Source of the DNA: Streptomyces altiplanensis
GTDB lineage: Bacteria; Actinomycetota; Actinomycetes; Streptomycetales; Streptomycetaceae
NCBI GenBank assembly: GCA_003719395.1
Contig: RHMC01000068.1
Location: forward strand, 1-35,750
DNA length: 35,750 bases
Direction of reading: 5' to 3'
Part shown: positions 8,308 through 17,529 of the stretch, piece by piece
Layout: every line of letters starts with the position of its first letter
Position numbering within the stretch: the stretch's first letter is position 1
Notes under the pieces: generated by a model
Told to the model about the DNA's origin: nothing
What the model saw: the letters and a program-made list of their open reading frames with translations, nothing else
The model's database searches: none
Program-made: the position numbers and the translations under genes

Positions 8308-9442
8308 GTGACGGACGGAGCAGTAACTGAGACCGCCGGCGTGCTCGTCGCGGCGGACAAGTTCAAGGGCTCGCTCACGGCCGTGCAGGTCGCGGAGCGG
8401 GTGACGGCCGGGCTGCGGCGGGTTGTCCCCGACGTTGTCGTCGAGGCCCTGCCCGTCGCCGACGGCGGCGACGGCACGGTGGCCGCGGCGGTGGCGGCCG
8501 GATTCGAGCGCCGGGAGGTACGGGTCACCGGACCGCTCGGCGAACAGCTCACGGCGGCGTTCGCGCTGCGCGACGGCACCGCCGTGGTCGAAATGGCGGA
8601 GGCCTCGGGCCTCCAGCACCTCCCCGAGGGCGTGTTCGCACCGCTCACCGCGACGACGTACGGCTCCGGCGAACTGCTGCGCGCCGCACTCGACGCGGGC
8701 GCCCGCACGATCGTCTTCGGCGTCGGCGGCAGCGCCACCACCGACGGCGGCGCGGGCATGCTGGCCGCGCTCGGCGCGCGCTTCCTGGACGCGGCGGGCG
8801 AGCCCGTCGGCCCCGGCGGCGGTGGCCTGCGCGACCTCGCGACAGCCGACCTGTCGGCCTGGACCCGCGTCTCGCCGACGTGGACCTCGTCCTCGCCAGC
8901 GACGTCGACAACCCGCTGACCGGCCCGAAGGGCGCGGCAGCGGTGTACGGACCGCAGAAGGGCGCCACCGAGGAGGACGTGGCCACCCTCGACGCGGCCC
9001 TCGCGCACTACGCGTCCGTACTCGGCCCGGAGCACGAGGACTCGCCCGGCGCGGGCGCGGCCGGCGGCATCGGCTACGGCGCGCTGATCGCCCTCGGCGC
9101 GAGCTTCCGGCCCGGCCATCGAGGTCATGCTCGACCGTCCTGGGCTTCGCCCCCGCCCTGGAACGGGCGACCCTGGTCATCACCGGCGAGGGCTCCCTCG
9201 ACGCGCAGACCCTGCACGGCAAGGCGCCGGCGGGTGTGGCGGCGGCGGCACGCGCCAAGAACGTCGAGGTCATCGCGGTCTGCGGCCGTCTGGCCCTCCC
9301 CCCGGAGGCCCTCGGCGCGGCGGGCATCCGCCGTGCGTACGCCCTGGCCGACCTGGAGCCGGACCCGGCCCGCTCCATGGCGGAGGCGGGCCCGCTGCTG
9401 GAACGCGTGGCGGAGAACATCGCCCGCGACTTCCTGAGCTGA
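8308..9442 (+). CDS. Glycerate kinase, GlxK type (frame-disrupted)
   Basis: ATP-dependent phosphorylation of D-glycerate, linking glyoxylate or serine breakdown to glycolysis. The N-terminus VAADKFKGSLTAVQVAERV and the segment LPVADGGDGTVAA are signatures of the glycerate kinase type-1 family, followed by VFGVGGSATTDGGAGMLAAL and the C-terminal ATLVITGEGSLDAQTLHGK. Three single-base errors interrupt it: a loss near 8872 and extra C bases near 9117 and 9148. Correcting them gives 377 residues, normal for the family. The GTG start has AGGGA upstream. It is transcribed alone, with a strong hairpin just after the stop. Confidence 0.9.
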
Positions 9443-9450
9443 CGGCCCCT

Positions 9451-9476
9451 GGTCCCGGGGCTCTGCTCCCGGGACC
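9451..9476 (+). terminator. Hairpin terminator after the glycerate kinase gene
   Basis: A perfect 9 bp stem GGTCCCGGG/CCCGGGACC with an 8-base loop, starting 8 bases after the stop codon. There is no U-run, which is common in this genus. Confidence 0.65.
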
Positions 9477-9534
9477 GCCTGGCCGCCGGGGTCAGGACCC
9501 CCGGCTTCGGGCATCGGCGGTCCGGGTGATGTGC

Positions 9535-9577
9535 GGGGCCTCCCGTGCGGCGCCTGCCGTGCCGCACGGGAGGCCCC
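9535..9577 (-). terminator. 17 bp perfect-stem terminator after blaB
   Basis: Two perfectly complementary 17-base arms (9535-9551 and 9561-9577) around a 9-base loop, lying 64 bp beyond the blaB stop and facing the terminator of the opposing gene. It can work in both directions and isolates the bla locus from the kinase gene. Confidence 0.7.
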
Positions 9578-9640
9578 GGCGGGCGGCGTACGGCGTCGCC
9601 GGCGAAGAAGCTCCGGTCCGGAATGCCGGCGGAATGCCGG

Positions 9641-10544
9641 CTAGAGCTGCCGGAGGTGGTCGCGCAGTCCGCGGGCGACCTGCGCCATGAGGGCGTCGGC
9701 GCCCGGCTGGGTGCTCGCCGGAACGAGCGACTCGGTAAGGACGGCGACGGCGAAGGCCTGACCGTCGGAGTGCTCGACGACACCGACTTCGTGGCGGAGG
9801 TTGAGGAGGGTGCCGGTCTTGGAGGACCACGTGGTGGCGTCGGAGCTGAAGTCCGGGGCGAGCCGGTGCCGGAGCAGGTTGTGGGCCATGAGACCGCGCA
9901 CGCGCCCGGCCGTTTCCGGGGGGACCGCCGACGGTGTCCACAGGGCCTGGAGCAGTTCGACCCAGGCGCGTGCGCTGCCGGTGTTGGCGCGGGTGGTGTC
10001 GAGCTGCGGCACCCGGTGGCCGCGGCCGCTGGTGCCGGCGTCGATGGCGAGGGCGTGGGCGAGATGGGCCTGGTCGGCGTCGAAGCGTTCCACGGGGGTG
10101 TCGGACAGCTCACGCATGCTGTGCCGGACGGTGATGCCGCGCAGGCCGAGCTCGTGGAGGACGCCGGCAACCCGGTCGGGCGGAGTGAGGCCGAACAGCG
10201 CGTCGGCGGCCGTTCCGTCGCTCACGCAGGTGCTCAGGTAGAGCAGGTCGCGCCCCCGCGATCCGGGTGGGGTGGCGGAACCGGCTCAGCCCGGTGGGAC
10301 CGGGCGTGGTGATCCGTCCGGGCCGCACGTCGAGCATCGTCGCCCCGTCCAGCTCGCCCCGCCGGATGCGCTCCGCCGTCGCCAGCGCGAGCGGGACCTT
10401 GACCAGCGAAGCGGAGGGCAGCTGGGTGTCCGGCTCGATCCCCAGCTCTTCTCCCGTGTGCAGGTCCCGTACGAGCAGGCAGCCGTGCAGCCCGCCGTCG
10501 TGCAGCTGCCGTCGCATGCCGTGAAGCAGTGCCTCGGTGCTCAC
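9641..10544 (-). CDS. blaB: BlaB-type beta-lactamase-like regulator (frame-disrupted)
   Basis: A cytoplasmic penicillin-interactive protein of about 300 residues related to class A serine beta-lactamases. It has the SxxK box S46-L-V-K49, SDG in place of the SDN motif (CVSDGTAAD), and KTG in SSKTGT. I find no ExxLN omega-loop glutamate, so efficient deacylation is not expected, and there is no signal peptide. In Streptomyces cacaoi, blaB together with the LysR gene blaA is needed for induction of the neighbouring beta-lactamase, which matches gene content and orientation here. The GTG start at 10544 overlaps the blaA stop (GTGA), implying translational coupling. One base appears to be inserted near 10250; correction gives an uninterrupted protein. 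Confidence 0.85.
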
Positions 10545-11430
10545 GCCGCCGCCCCTCCCGCGGTGCCCGCGCCGAGGCAGCGGGCGATGGCGTCGCCCAG
10601 GCGCGCCTCGACGTGCTGGGGATTGCCACCCGCGGCGACGGCCAGGGCGAACCCCCGGCCGAGCGTGATCTCCCCGATGGGCCGCCAGTTCAGGGCGAGT
10701 TCCCCGGCCTGTGCGGGGGAGCACAGCAACAGGTCGTGTGTGCAGAGGACTTCCGCCGCGGCGCTCGTCAGGTCGGCCGCCGCGACGAGCTGTGCGGGCC
10801 GCAGGCCCACCGCGTCGCGCAGCCGCGTCAGCGGGTCACGGATGTGCGGCACGTCGTCCTCCGGCTGGATCCGGACGACGGCGGGCGGGCCGGGGGAGGC
10901 CCGCCCGATCCGCAGCGTCTCCAGATAGACGCGCTTCACGCCGGGGTCCTGGACGCCGGCGAGCCCGAGCGGCACGGACCACGTCGCCTCGTCCGCGGGC
11001 ACCGCGAGCAAGGCGGCACGCACCTGCTGCGCGTGGACGAGCTCCGTGCGCTGCGCGGGCGCCGCCACACGGAGGTCGAGCGTGACACCGTGCCCCCGTG
11101 CCTCGGCGACGAGGCGGGCCAGACCGGCGGTGGGGCAGATGCCGGGCACCGCGAGCCGCCACGGCTTGCGCTTGGCGGCTCCCGCCTCGTGCAGCAGCAC
11201 ATCGGCCGCCTGCACGAGCTGCTGGCCTCCGGCAACATGTCCCGGCCGAAGGGGGTGAGGACGGCCCGCCGCGACGTGCGCTCGAACAACTGCTCGTCGA
11301 AGCGCTCTTCCAGGGCGGCGACACGGCGGCTGGCCACCGACTGGGACATCCGGGCCGCGGCCGCTCCGACGGTGAAACCGCCGTGCTCGCTGACACTGAC
11401 AAACGCGCGACACGCTCCCACCAGATCCAC
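10541..11430 (-). CDS. blaA: LysR-type regulator of beta-lactamase, BlaA-like (frame-disrupted)
   Basis: A LysR-type transcriptional regulator of the AmpR/BlaA kind, about 296 residues. The N-terminal winged helix is clear: VGACRAFVSVSEHGGF followed by MSQSVASRRVAALEERF and LFERTSRRAVLTPFG. The remainder is the substrate-binding-like effector domain. One base is missing near 11235. I chose the GTG at 11430; a TTG at 11439 in the same frame is an alternative. It is divergent from a class A beta-lactamase and overlaps blaB, the arrangement of the S. cacaoi inducible system, where this protein activates the beta-lactamase promoter in response to beta-lactams. A T-N11-A operator candidate lies 14 bp upstream. 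Confidence 0.87.
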
Positions 11431-11443
11431 AGCCCGCAACTCT

Positions 11444-11458
11444 ATGCCAGATCGGCAT
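11444..11458. promoter_or_regulatory. T-N11-A LysR operator candidate in the blaA-bla intergenic region
   Basis: The palindrome ATGCC-AGATC-GGCAT contains the LysR recognition form T-N11-A (T11445 to A11457). It lies just upstream of blaA and about 145 bp upstream of the beta-lactamase start, where one bound regulator could act on both promoters. Confidence 0.6.
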
Positions 11459-11601
11459 GGAACCGTGCGGGAGCGTATTGGACCGCATGGTCGTCCGAGG
11501 ACGAGGGTGGTCCCGGCACTCATGACCACGCACCGGGATGGGGCCGTGCCGCTCCATCCCCTACGCGCCCCGTGTGCGGGGCGACCCGGAGGTTCTGGAC
11601 C

Positions 11602-12552
11602 ATGCAGCACACCCGTGCCCGGCGCGCCGTTCTCGGTGCCCTCGCCACGCTCGCCCTCGTCCCGCTCGTGGCCTGCGGCCGGGGCGACTCGCCGGCCCCG
11701 TCGTCCCCGCCCGCGAAGACGACGGGGCCGGGTGCGGCCGCGAGCCCGGGGCCGGGCGCGGACGCGAAGCCGTTCACCCGCGACTTCAAGGAACTTGAGC
11801 GCAAGTTCGACGCACGACTGGGCGTCTACGCCGTCGACACCGGCACCGGGCGCGAGATGGCCTACAACGACGGAGAGCGGTTCGCCTACGCCTCCACGTT
11901 CAAGGCGCTGGCCGCCGGCGCCGTACTGCGCAAGTACTCCCTGAGCGGCCTGGACCGGGTGATCACGTACTCCAGGGACGATCTGGCCGCCCACTCTCCC
12001 GTGACCGGGAAGCACGTCGGGACCGGGATGACCCTGCGCGCGCTGTGCGACGCCGCCGTCCGCTTCAGCGACAACACCGCGGCCAACCTGCTCCTGGACC
12101 AACTGGGCGGCCCCCACGGCCTGGACGCCGTACTCGAGGGGATCGGCGACGACGTCACCCGGATGGAGCGCCGCGAGCCGGAGCTGAACCAGTGGGCTCC
12201 GGGCGCCACGCGTGACACGAGCACGCCGCGGGCGCTGGCCGGCGACCTGCGCGCGTTCGTTCTCGGAGACGTCCTCGGCAAGGGGGAACGCGCGCAGCTC
12301 ACGAAGTGGCTGCGGACCAGCACCACCGGATCCGAGCTCATCAGGGCCGGGATGCCCGAGGGCTGGGTGGTCGGCGACAAGACCGGAGCCGGCGGCGCCT
12401 ACGGCACCCGCAACGACATCGCCGTGGTGTGGCCCCCCGGCACCGCCCCCATCGTCGTGGCCATCATGTCGAACCGCGGTGAAGAAGACGCCGACTACGA
12501 CAACGAACTGATCGCGGAAGCGGCATCCGTGGTCGCGGACACGCTGTCGTAG
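11602..12552 (+). CDS. bla: Class A beta-lactamase, lipoprotein
   Basis: Serine beta-lactamase of 316 residues that opens the beta-lactam ring. All class A motifs are intact: S98-T-F-K101, S156-D-N158, the omega-loop E191-P-E-L-N195, and K259-T-G261. The N-terminus is a lipoprotein signal with lipobox LVAC (Cys25), then a Pro/Ser/Gly-rich linker to about residue 55, so the enzyme should be membrane-anchored outside the cell, perhaps partly released. A GGAGG site sits nine bases before the ATG. It is divergent from blaA-blaB and presumably inducible through them. The frame is undamaged. Confidence 0.95.
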   Translation: MQHTRARRAVLGALATLALVPLVACGRGDSPAPSSPPAKTTGPGAAASPGPGADAKPFTRDFKELERKFDARLGVYAVDTGTGREMAYNDGERFAYASTFKALAAGAVLRKYSLSGLDRVITYSRDDLAAHSPVTGKHVGTGMTLRALCDAAVRFSDNTAANLLLDQLGGPHGLDAVLEGIGDDVTRMERREPELNQWAPGATRDTSTPRALAGDLRAFVLGDVLGKGERAQLTKWLRTSTTGSELIRAGMPEGWVVGDKTGAGGAYGTRNDIAVVWPPGTAPIVVAIMSNRGEEDADYDNELIAEAASVVADTLS

Positions 12553-12570
12553 CAGGAGGAGGCACGCGCC

Positions 12571-12598
12571 GCGGGCCGGCGGTTCACGGACGGCCCGC
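12571..12598. terminator. Weak hairpin between convergent bla and the PucR-type gene
   Basis: Arms GCGGGCCG (12571-12578) and CGGCCCGC (12591-12598) around a 12-base loop, between the two facing stop codons. Confidence 0.4.
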
Positions 12599-12612
12599 CC
12601 GCGCCGTCCGCT

Positions 12613-13830
12613 TCACGCCCCGGACAGCCGGAACGCGTCCAGCGCCAGTGTCATCTCGATCAGGTCCCGCGGCCGGGACAGCGAGCGGGACGTCAGCTGT
12701 TCAAGTCTGCGCAGCCGGTTGAACACCGTGTTGCGGTGGCAGTACAGCCGCGCCGCCGTCCGCCCCGCCGACCCCTCGCACGACAGCCACGCGTCCAGCG
12801 TCTCCAGCAGCACCACCCGGTCCGCCGCGTCCAGTTCCAGCAGCGTGCCGAACACGTCCGCCACCAGCCGCCCCGCCAGCTCCGGCTGACTGACCACCAG
12901 GGCCGTCGGCATCCGCTCGTCCAGCCGTACGATCCCGGTCGCGTCCGGCGCGCACGTCCGCAGCGCCAGATCCGCCAGCCGCCGGGCCTCGCCCAGCCCG
13001 GCGAGACCTTCCACCACCGGACTGATGCCGCCCGGCCCGGGGCAGCGCGCGGCGAGCAGCTCCGACAGGGCGGCCAGCGTGGTGTCCTCGCCCAGCGAGA
13101 CCACGCCCACCTCGCAGTCCGTACGCATCCGCCAGATGAACCGCATCCCGGTCCCCTGGATGCGCCGGTGAAACGGCTCCCGCCCGTCCCGCCGCTCCAG
13201 CCGCAGCACCACCACCGCGTACCGCCCCTGCTCCGGCAGGTCGAGACCGGCCGCCGCGCGGGCCGCCAGCCCTGGTGATTCCTTGCCCTCCAACAGCGCG
13301 TCGAGGAGCGCCTGCAGCCGTTCGTCCGTACGGTGACGCAGCTCGGCCTCGGTCGCCCGGTAGGCCTCCGACGCGGTCGCGGTCTCCGCGTCCACCGCCG
13401 TGAACACCGTCGACGCGGCCCGCATCAGCACCGTGAGCTTCTCCGGACCGCTCCCTTCCGCGCTCTCCAGCAGCGCGTCCCAGATCAGATAGCCCGCCTG
13501 CCGGTAGGAGTGCACCAGCAGCTCCAGCGGAAAGCCCTGCTGGGCCCGGCGCCGGCCCGTCCACTCCGCGTACTCCAGATCGCGGCGCGGCTGCGACTTC
13601 GGGGCGGAGATCGCCTCGATCCCGATCCGCATGGCCTGCTCGGTCTCCTGCCAGTGCTGGTCCTGCGACAGGACCTGCGCGTACAGCGGCGAGTGCGCGT
13701 GCAGCTCGCGCATGTGCTGATCCACCAGTTCCGGCAGCCGGTCGAGCAGCGCCGTACATGCCTCGGTCAGTACCGCCCAGTCGTGCCCCGTCCGTGCTCT
13801 GCGGCCTCCCATGGGGCGAGAGCGTGCCAT
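12613..13830 (-). CDS. PucR-family transcriptional regulator
   Basis: A 405-residue regulator with the C-terminal PucR-type helix-turn-helix (TAARLYCHRNTVFNRLRRLE) and a central GGDEF-like/CdaR-type sensory part (LPEQGRYAVVVLRLERRD onward). The N-terminal half is alpha-helical with the RsbR-like pattern found in many actinobacterial members. The ATG at 13830 has GGGGAGAG upstream; the later ATG at 13812 has none. It is divergent from a branched-chain-type ABC importer, so it most likely controls uptake of that importer's substrate. A perfect 7-4-7 palindrome lies in the shared 163 bp region. The inducer is unknown. Confidence 0.85.
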   Translation of the reverse strand: MARSRPMGGRRARTGHDWAVLTEACTALLDRLPELVDQHMRELHAHSPLYAQVLSQDQHWQETEQAMRIGIEAISAPKSQPRRDLEYAEWTGRRRAQQGFPLELLVHSYRQAGYLIWDALLESAEGSGPEKLTVLMRAASTVFTAVDAETATASEAYRATEAELRHRTDERLQALLDALLEGKESPGLAARAAAGLDLPEQGRYAVVVLRLERRDGREPFHRRIQGTGMRFIWRMRTDCEVGVVSLGEDTTLAALSELLAARCPGPGGISPVVEGLAGLGEARRLADLALRTCAPDATGIVRLDERMPTALVVSQPELAGRLVADVFGTLLELDAADRVVLLETLDAWLSCEGSAGRTAARLYCHRNTVFNRLRRLEQLTSRSLSRPRDLIEMTLALDAFRLSGA

Positions 13831-13866
13831 GAGCCGGGCTCTCCCCGACAGCCCCTGACACGCGGT

Positions 13867-13884
13867 GTTGTGCGCGTGCACAAC
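13867..13884. promoter_or_regulatory. Palindromic operator candidate between the PucR and livF genes
   Basis: GTTGTGC-GCGT-GCACAAC is a perfect 7-4-7 inverted repeat in the divergent region, 37 bp before the regulator start and about 110 bp before livF. It is the only strong dyad I found here. Confidence 0.5.
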
Positions 13885-13993
13885 CGGTCGTACGTGTGAC
13901 TGGTCACCGGCAGCGGTTCGGCCGCCACCCGTGGACGGCGGACGCGGCCGGTGCTGAGGTGAGCGCCACCGAACGGCCCGAGGAAGGGGTGCC

Positions 13994-14807
13994 ATGGCCG
14001 GCGCCACATTGGAAATACGGGATCTGTCGGCGGGATACGGACCCGTGAGGGCGCTGCGACAGGTGTCGCTCACGCTGCCCGAAGGGGCCGTGGTCGCCGT
14101 ACTGGGCAGCAACGGAGCGGGCAAGTCCACGCTCCTGCGCGCCATCTCGCGCACGCTGTCGTTCCACGGCGGAGCGGTCACCGCGGGCACGGTCGCCTTC
14201 GGCGGCCGGCCGCTGACCGGTCTGCCCCCCGACCGGGTGGTGGCCGCGGGGCTCTGCCAAGTGCCGGAAGGGCGCCAGGTCTTCGCGCGGATGACGTCGC
14301 CGACAACCTGCGCGCGGGCGCACTCGGCTCCACCGGCAACCGCGCCGCCCAGGCCGCCGCGCTGCGGCGCGTCCACGAGCTCTTCCCGGTCCTGGCCGAA
14401 CGCGCCGGGCAGCAGCGCGCCGGACTGCTCTCCGGCGGCGAGCAGCAGATGCTCGCGGTCGCCAGGGCGCTGATGGCCGGACCGAAGCTGCTGCTGCTCG
14501 ACGAGCCGCGCTCGGCCTCGCCCCGCTGATGGCACAGCGGATCGCCGAGACGATCACCGAGATCAACGCGCAGGGCACGGCCGTACTGCTCGTCGAACAG
14601 AACGCCGCCATCGCGCTGCGCCTCGCCTCGCACGCGTACGTCCTCGACGTGGGCGAGGTCGTGCTGTCGGGGCCCGCCGGTGAACTCGCCGCCTCCGACG
14701 AGGTACGCCGTCGCTACCTCGGCGTCGTCGACGAGGCGGCCGCGGCCGACGCCTCCCGGGCCGTGGCGGCCCACCGCACCCTCAGCGTCTGGGGGGAGGG
14801 CCGATGA
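13994..14807 (+). CDS. livF: Branched-chain-type ABC importer ATPase, LivF type (frame-disrupted)
   Basis: ATP-binding subunit of a HAAT-family importer, 271 residues after restoring two lost bases (near 14295 and 14508). It shows Walker A (GSNGAGKST), the LivF-typical QVPEGRQVFARM, the signature LLSGGEQQMLAVARAL, Walker B (KLLLLDEP) and the switch VLLVEQN. The ATG start has AGGAAGGGG upstream. It is first in an operon of five tightly packed genes; its stop overlaps the LivG start. The breaks look like sequencing errors because every downstream motif is intact. Confidence 0.9.
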
Positions 14808-15590
14808 CCGCCGGAGCCGGGGCGGCGACGCTGGAAGTGCAGGACCTGACCGTGCGGTTCGCCGGTCTCACCGCACTGGACGCGGTCGGTTTCACCGTAC
14901 GGCCGGGAACCGTGCACGCCGTCATCGGACCCAACGGAGCCGGCAAGTCCACCTGCTTCAACGTCCTCTCCGGCGTGTACCGGGCCACCTCCGGCAGTGT
15001 CCGCTTCGGCGGTCGGGAGCTGACCGGCCTCGCGCCCCACGCATCGCGGACCTCGGCGTCGCCCGCACCTTCCAGAACCTCGCCCTGCCGCCCGGCGCTC
15101 CGTCGAGGACAGCCTGATGCTCGGCCGTCACCGGCTCACCCGCACCGGGTTCGTCGCCGCCGGGCTGCGGCTCCCCTCCGCCGTACGGGAGGAGGCCCGG
15201 CACCGCGAACGCGTCCGGGAGATCGCCGCGTTCGTGGGACTGGAGGACCAGCTCGCCCGCCCCGCCGGGACCCTCCCGTACGGGCAGCAGAAACTCGCCG
15301 AGCTCGCCCGAGCCCTGTGCATGGAGCCCAGGATCCTGCTCCTCGACGAACCGGTCGCCGGAATGACCGCCGACGAGCGCCGGGCCACCGCCGCCGTCGT
15401 CGCGGGCGTACGGGACAGCCTCGGCATCTCCATCGTGCTGGTGGAGCACGACATGGGGGTGGTGATGCGGCTCGCCGACACCGTGACCGTCCTCGACTTC
15501 GGACGGCTGATCGCCGACGGGACGCCCGCCTCCGTCCAGTCCGACCCCGCCGTCGTCCGCGCCTACCTGGGAGAGGAGGCCGCTTCATGA
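14804..15590 (+). CDS. livG: Branched-chain-type ABC importer ATPase, LivG type (frame-disrupted)
   Basis: Second ATPase subunit, 262 residues after restoring two bases (near 15041 and 15100). Walker A is GPNGAGKST, then the LivG-typical GVARTFQNLAL, a signature region variant LPYGQQKLAELARAL, Walker B (RILLLDEPVAG) and switch IVLVEHDMGVVM. LPYGQQ in place of LSGGQ is usual for LivG proteins. It starts in a four-base overlap with livF and ends in an ATGA overlap with the permease gene. Confidence 0.9.
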
Positions 15591-16477
15591 CCACCTTCGC
15601 CGAGCTCCTCCTCAACGGGATCTCGATCGGTTCCGTCTACGCCCTGATCGCCCTCGGCTTCGTCGTGATCTTCCGCGCCACCGAGGTCGTCAACTTCGCC
15701 CACGCCTCGCTGCTGCTCGCCGGCGGCTACGTCACCGCCGTCCTGCACGACGACATCGGCTTCTGGCTCGCCCTGCTCGCCGGGATCGGCGGTGCCGCCG
15801 CCGTCGGAGCCGGGGTCGAGTTCCTGGTGATGCGCCGCTACCGGGGCTCCAACCACAGCGTGCTGGCCATCGTCACCATCGGCGTCGACATCCTCCTCAC
15901 GACCGAACTCACCCGGCGCATCGGCACCGACGTGCTCGCCCTGGGCGACCCCTGGGGCGACGCGGTGCTCACCTTCGGCGGGGTGACCGTGGCGCACACC
16001 CGGATCGCCGCGTTCGTCGCCGCCGCCCTGCTCATCACGGCCTTCCTGCTCGCCTTCCGCCTCACCTCCTGGGGCGTGGCGATGCGTGCCGCCGCCGAGA
16101 ACTCCGAGACCGCCGCGCTGATGGGCGTACGCCTGGGCAGGGTCTCCCTCGGCGCCTGGGCCGTGGCGGGCGGACTCGCCGCCGTCGCGGCGCTCTTCCT
16201 GACCGTCTTCCCGACACCGGGTCTCGAACGCTCCACCTCGCTCGCCGCGATGAAGGCGTTCCCCGCCGCGATCCTCGGCGGCCTCGACTCCACCACCGGC
16301 GCCCTCGTCGGCGGCTTCCTCGTCGGCATCACCGAGTCGCTCGCCACCGGCTACCAGAGCGACCTCACCTTCCTCGGGCGCGGCATCGGCGACCTGGCTC
16401 CGTACCTCGTCATGGTCGCGGTCCTGCTGGTCCGCCCGGCCGGTCTCTTCGGTACGAAGGAGCTGGCCCGTGTTTGA
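15587..16477 (+). CDS. livH: Branched-chain-type ABC importer permease, LivH type
   Basis: A 296-residue integral membrane permease. It opens with LLNGISIGSVYALIALGFVV, the standard LivH start, followed by ATEVVNFAHASLLLAGGY. About eight hydrophobic segments follow, with the coupling-helix region WGVAMRAAAENSETAALMGV and the C-terminal FPAAILGGLDSTTGALVGGF. The length is normal and the frame intact. It overlaps both neighbours, so translation is coupled. Confidence 0.92.
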   Translation: MTTFAELLLNGISIGSVYALIALGFVVIFRATEVVNFAHASLLLAGGYVTAVLHDDIGFWLALLAGIGGAAAVGAGVEFLVMRRYRGSNHSVLAIVTIGVDILLTTELTRRIGTDVLALGDPWGDAVLTFGGVTVAHTRIAAFVAAALLITAFLLAFRLTSWGVAMRAAAENSETAALMGVRLGRVSLGAWAVAGGLAAVAALFLTVFPTPGLERSTSLAAMKAFPAAILGGLDSTTGALVGGFLVGITESLATGYQSDLTFLGRGIGDLAPYLVMVAVLLVRPAGLFGTKELARV

Positions 16478-17527
16478 CCCGACCAAGCGGATCCGCCGCC
16501 CGGCGCTGTGGACCGCCGGAGCGGTCCTGCTCCTCGCGCTGCCCTTCTACCTCGACCGGTTCTGGCTCCAGGCGGGACTCTTCGCGATGGCCGCCGCCAT
16601 CGGCGCCATCGGCCTCAACCTCCTCACCGGCGCCACCGGCCAGCTCTCCATGGGTCACGCCTTCTTCCTCGCCGTCGGCGCGTACGGCTACTGCGTCCTC
16701 GCCGGGGACTCCGCAGGCGGCCTCACCGGCCTGAACCTCCCCAGCTGGCTCGCCGCCGTCCTCGCGGTGGCACTGGCCGGGGTCGCGGGCGGCCTCTTCA
16801 GCCCCATCTCCGGACGACTCCAGGGCGCGTACCTCGGCATCGCCACGCTCGCGCTCATCTTCATCGGCCAGCACGTCCTCTTCAACGCCCACGACCTGAC
16901 CGGCGGCTTCAACGGCCGCGACGTCCCCCCGCTCAGCCTCTTCGGGATCACCTTCGACGAGAGCGAGCTGATGGTGGCCGCCGTGCCCTTCGGCAGCGCC
17001 GAGAAGCTCTGGTACGTCGCGCTGCTCGCCCTGGCGGGCTGCGCCCGTTCGCCCGTGGCGTGCTGCGCGGGCGCCCCGGACGGGCCATGAACGCCATCCG
17101 CGACCACCGCATCGCCGCCGGGGTCATGGGGGTGCCCGTCGCCCGCTACCGGGCCGGGGTCTTCGTCCTCTCCTCCATGTACGCGGGCCTGGCGGGCGTC
17201 CTGCTCGCGCTGGTCTTCCAGCGGACCGTGCCGGAGTACTTCGGCATGATCCTGTCCCTCGAATATCTGGCCATGATCGTCATCGGCGGTCTCGGCTCGG
17301 TCGCGGGAGCGGTGGTGGGAGCCGTCTTCGTCTCCCTGCTGCCCCAGCTCCTCACCCGGTACAGCGACGCCCTGCCCCTGGTCTCCGCCCCCGGTACGGG
17401 CGGGGTCGCTCCGGGTGAGGCGTCCCGGTACCTCTACGGCGCCGCCGTTGTCGCGGTGGTGCTCTTCCTGCCGGGCGGCCTGGTGCGGCCGGCCCTCCGG
17501 CGCAAGACAACAACCCCAGGGGAGTAA
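16470..17527 (+). CDS. livM: Branched-chain-type ABC importer permease, LivM type (frame-disrupted)
   Basis: Second permease, 352 residues after restoring one C lost near 17041. Typical LivM blocks are present: GLNLLTGATGQLSMGHAFF, GAYLGIATLALIFIGQHVL, DLTGGFNGRDVPPLSLFG, the coupling segment RAMNAIRDHRIAAGVMGV and EYLAMIVIGGLGSVAGAV. The GTG start lies eight bases inside the end of livH. Two bases separate its stop from the binding-protein gene, so it is fully within the operon. Confidence 0.9.
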
Positions 17528-17529
17528 CG

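Noticed and set aside
7981..10170. A 729-codon minus-strand open frame across the glycerate kinase gene
   Set aside because: Low-complexity Arg/Ser/Pro composition; it is antisense to a clear kinase gene and only exists because GC-rich DNA lacks stop codons.
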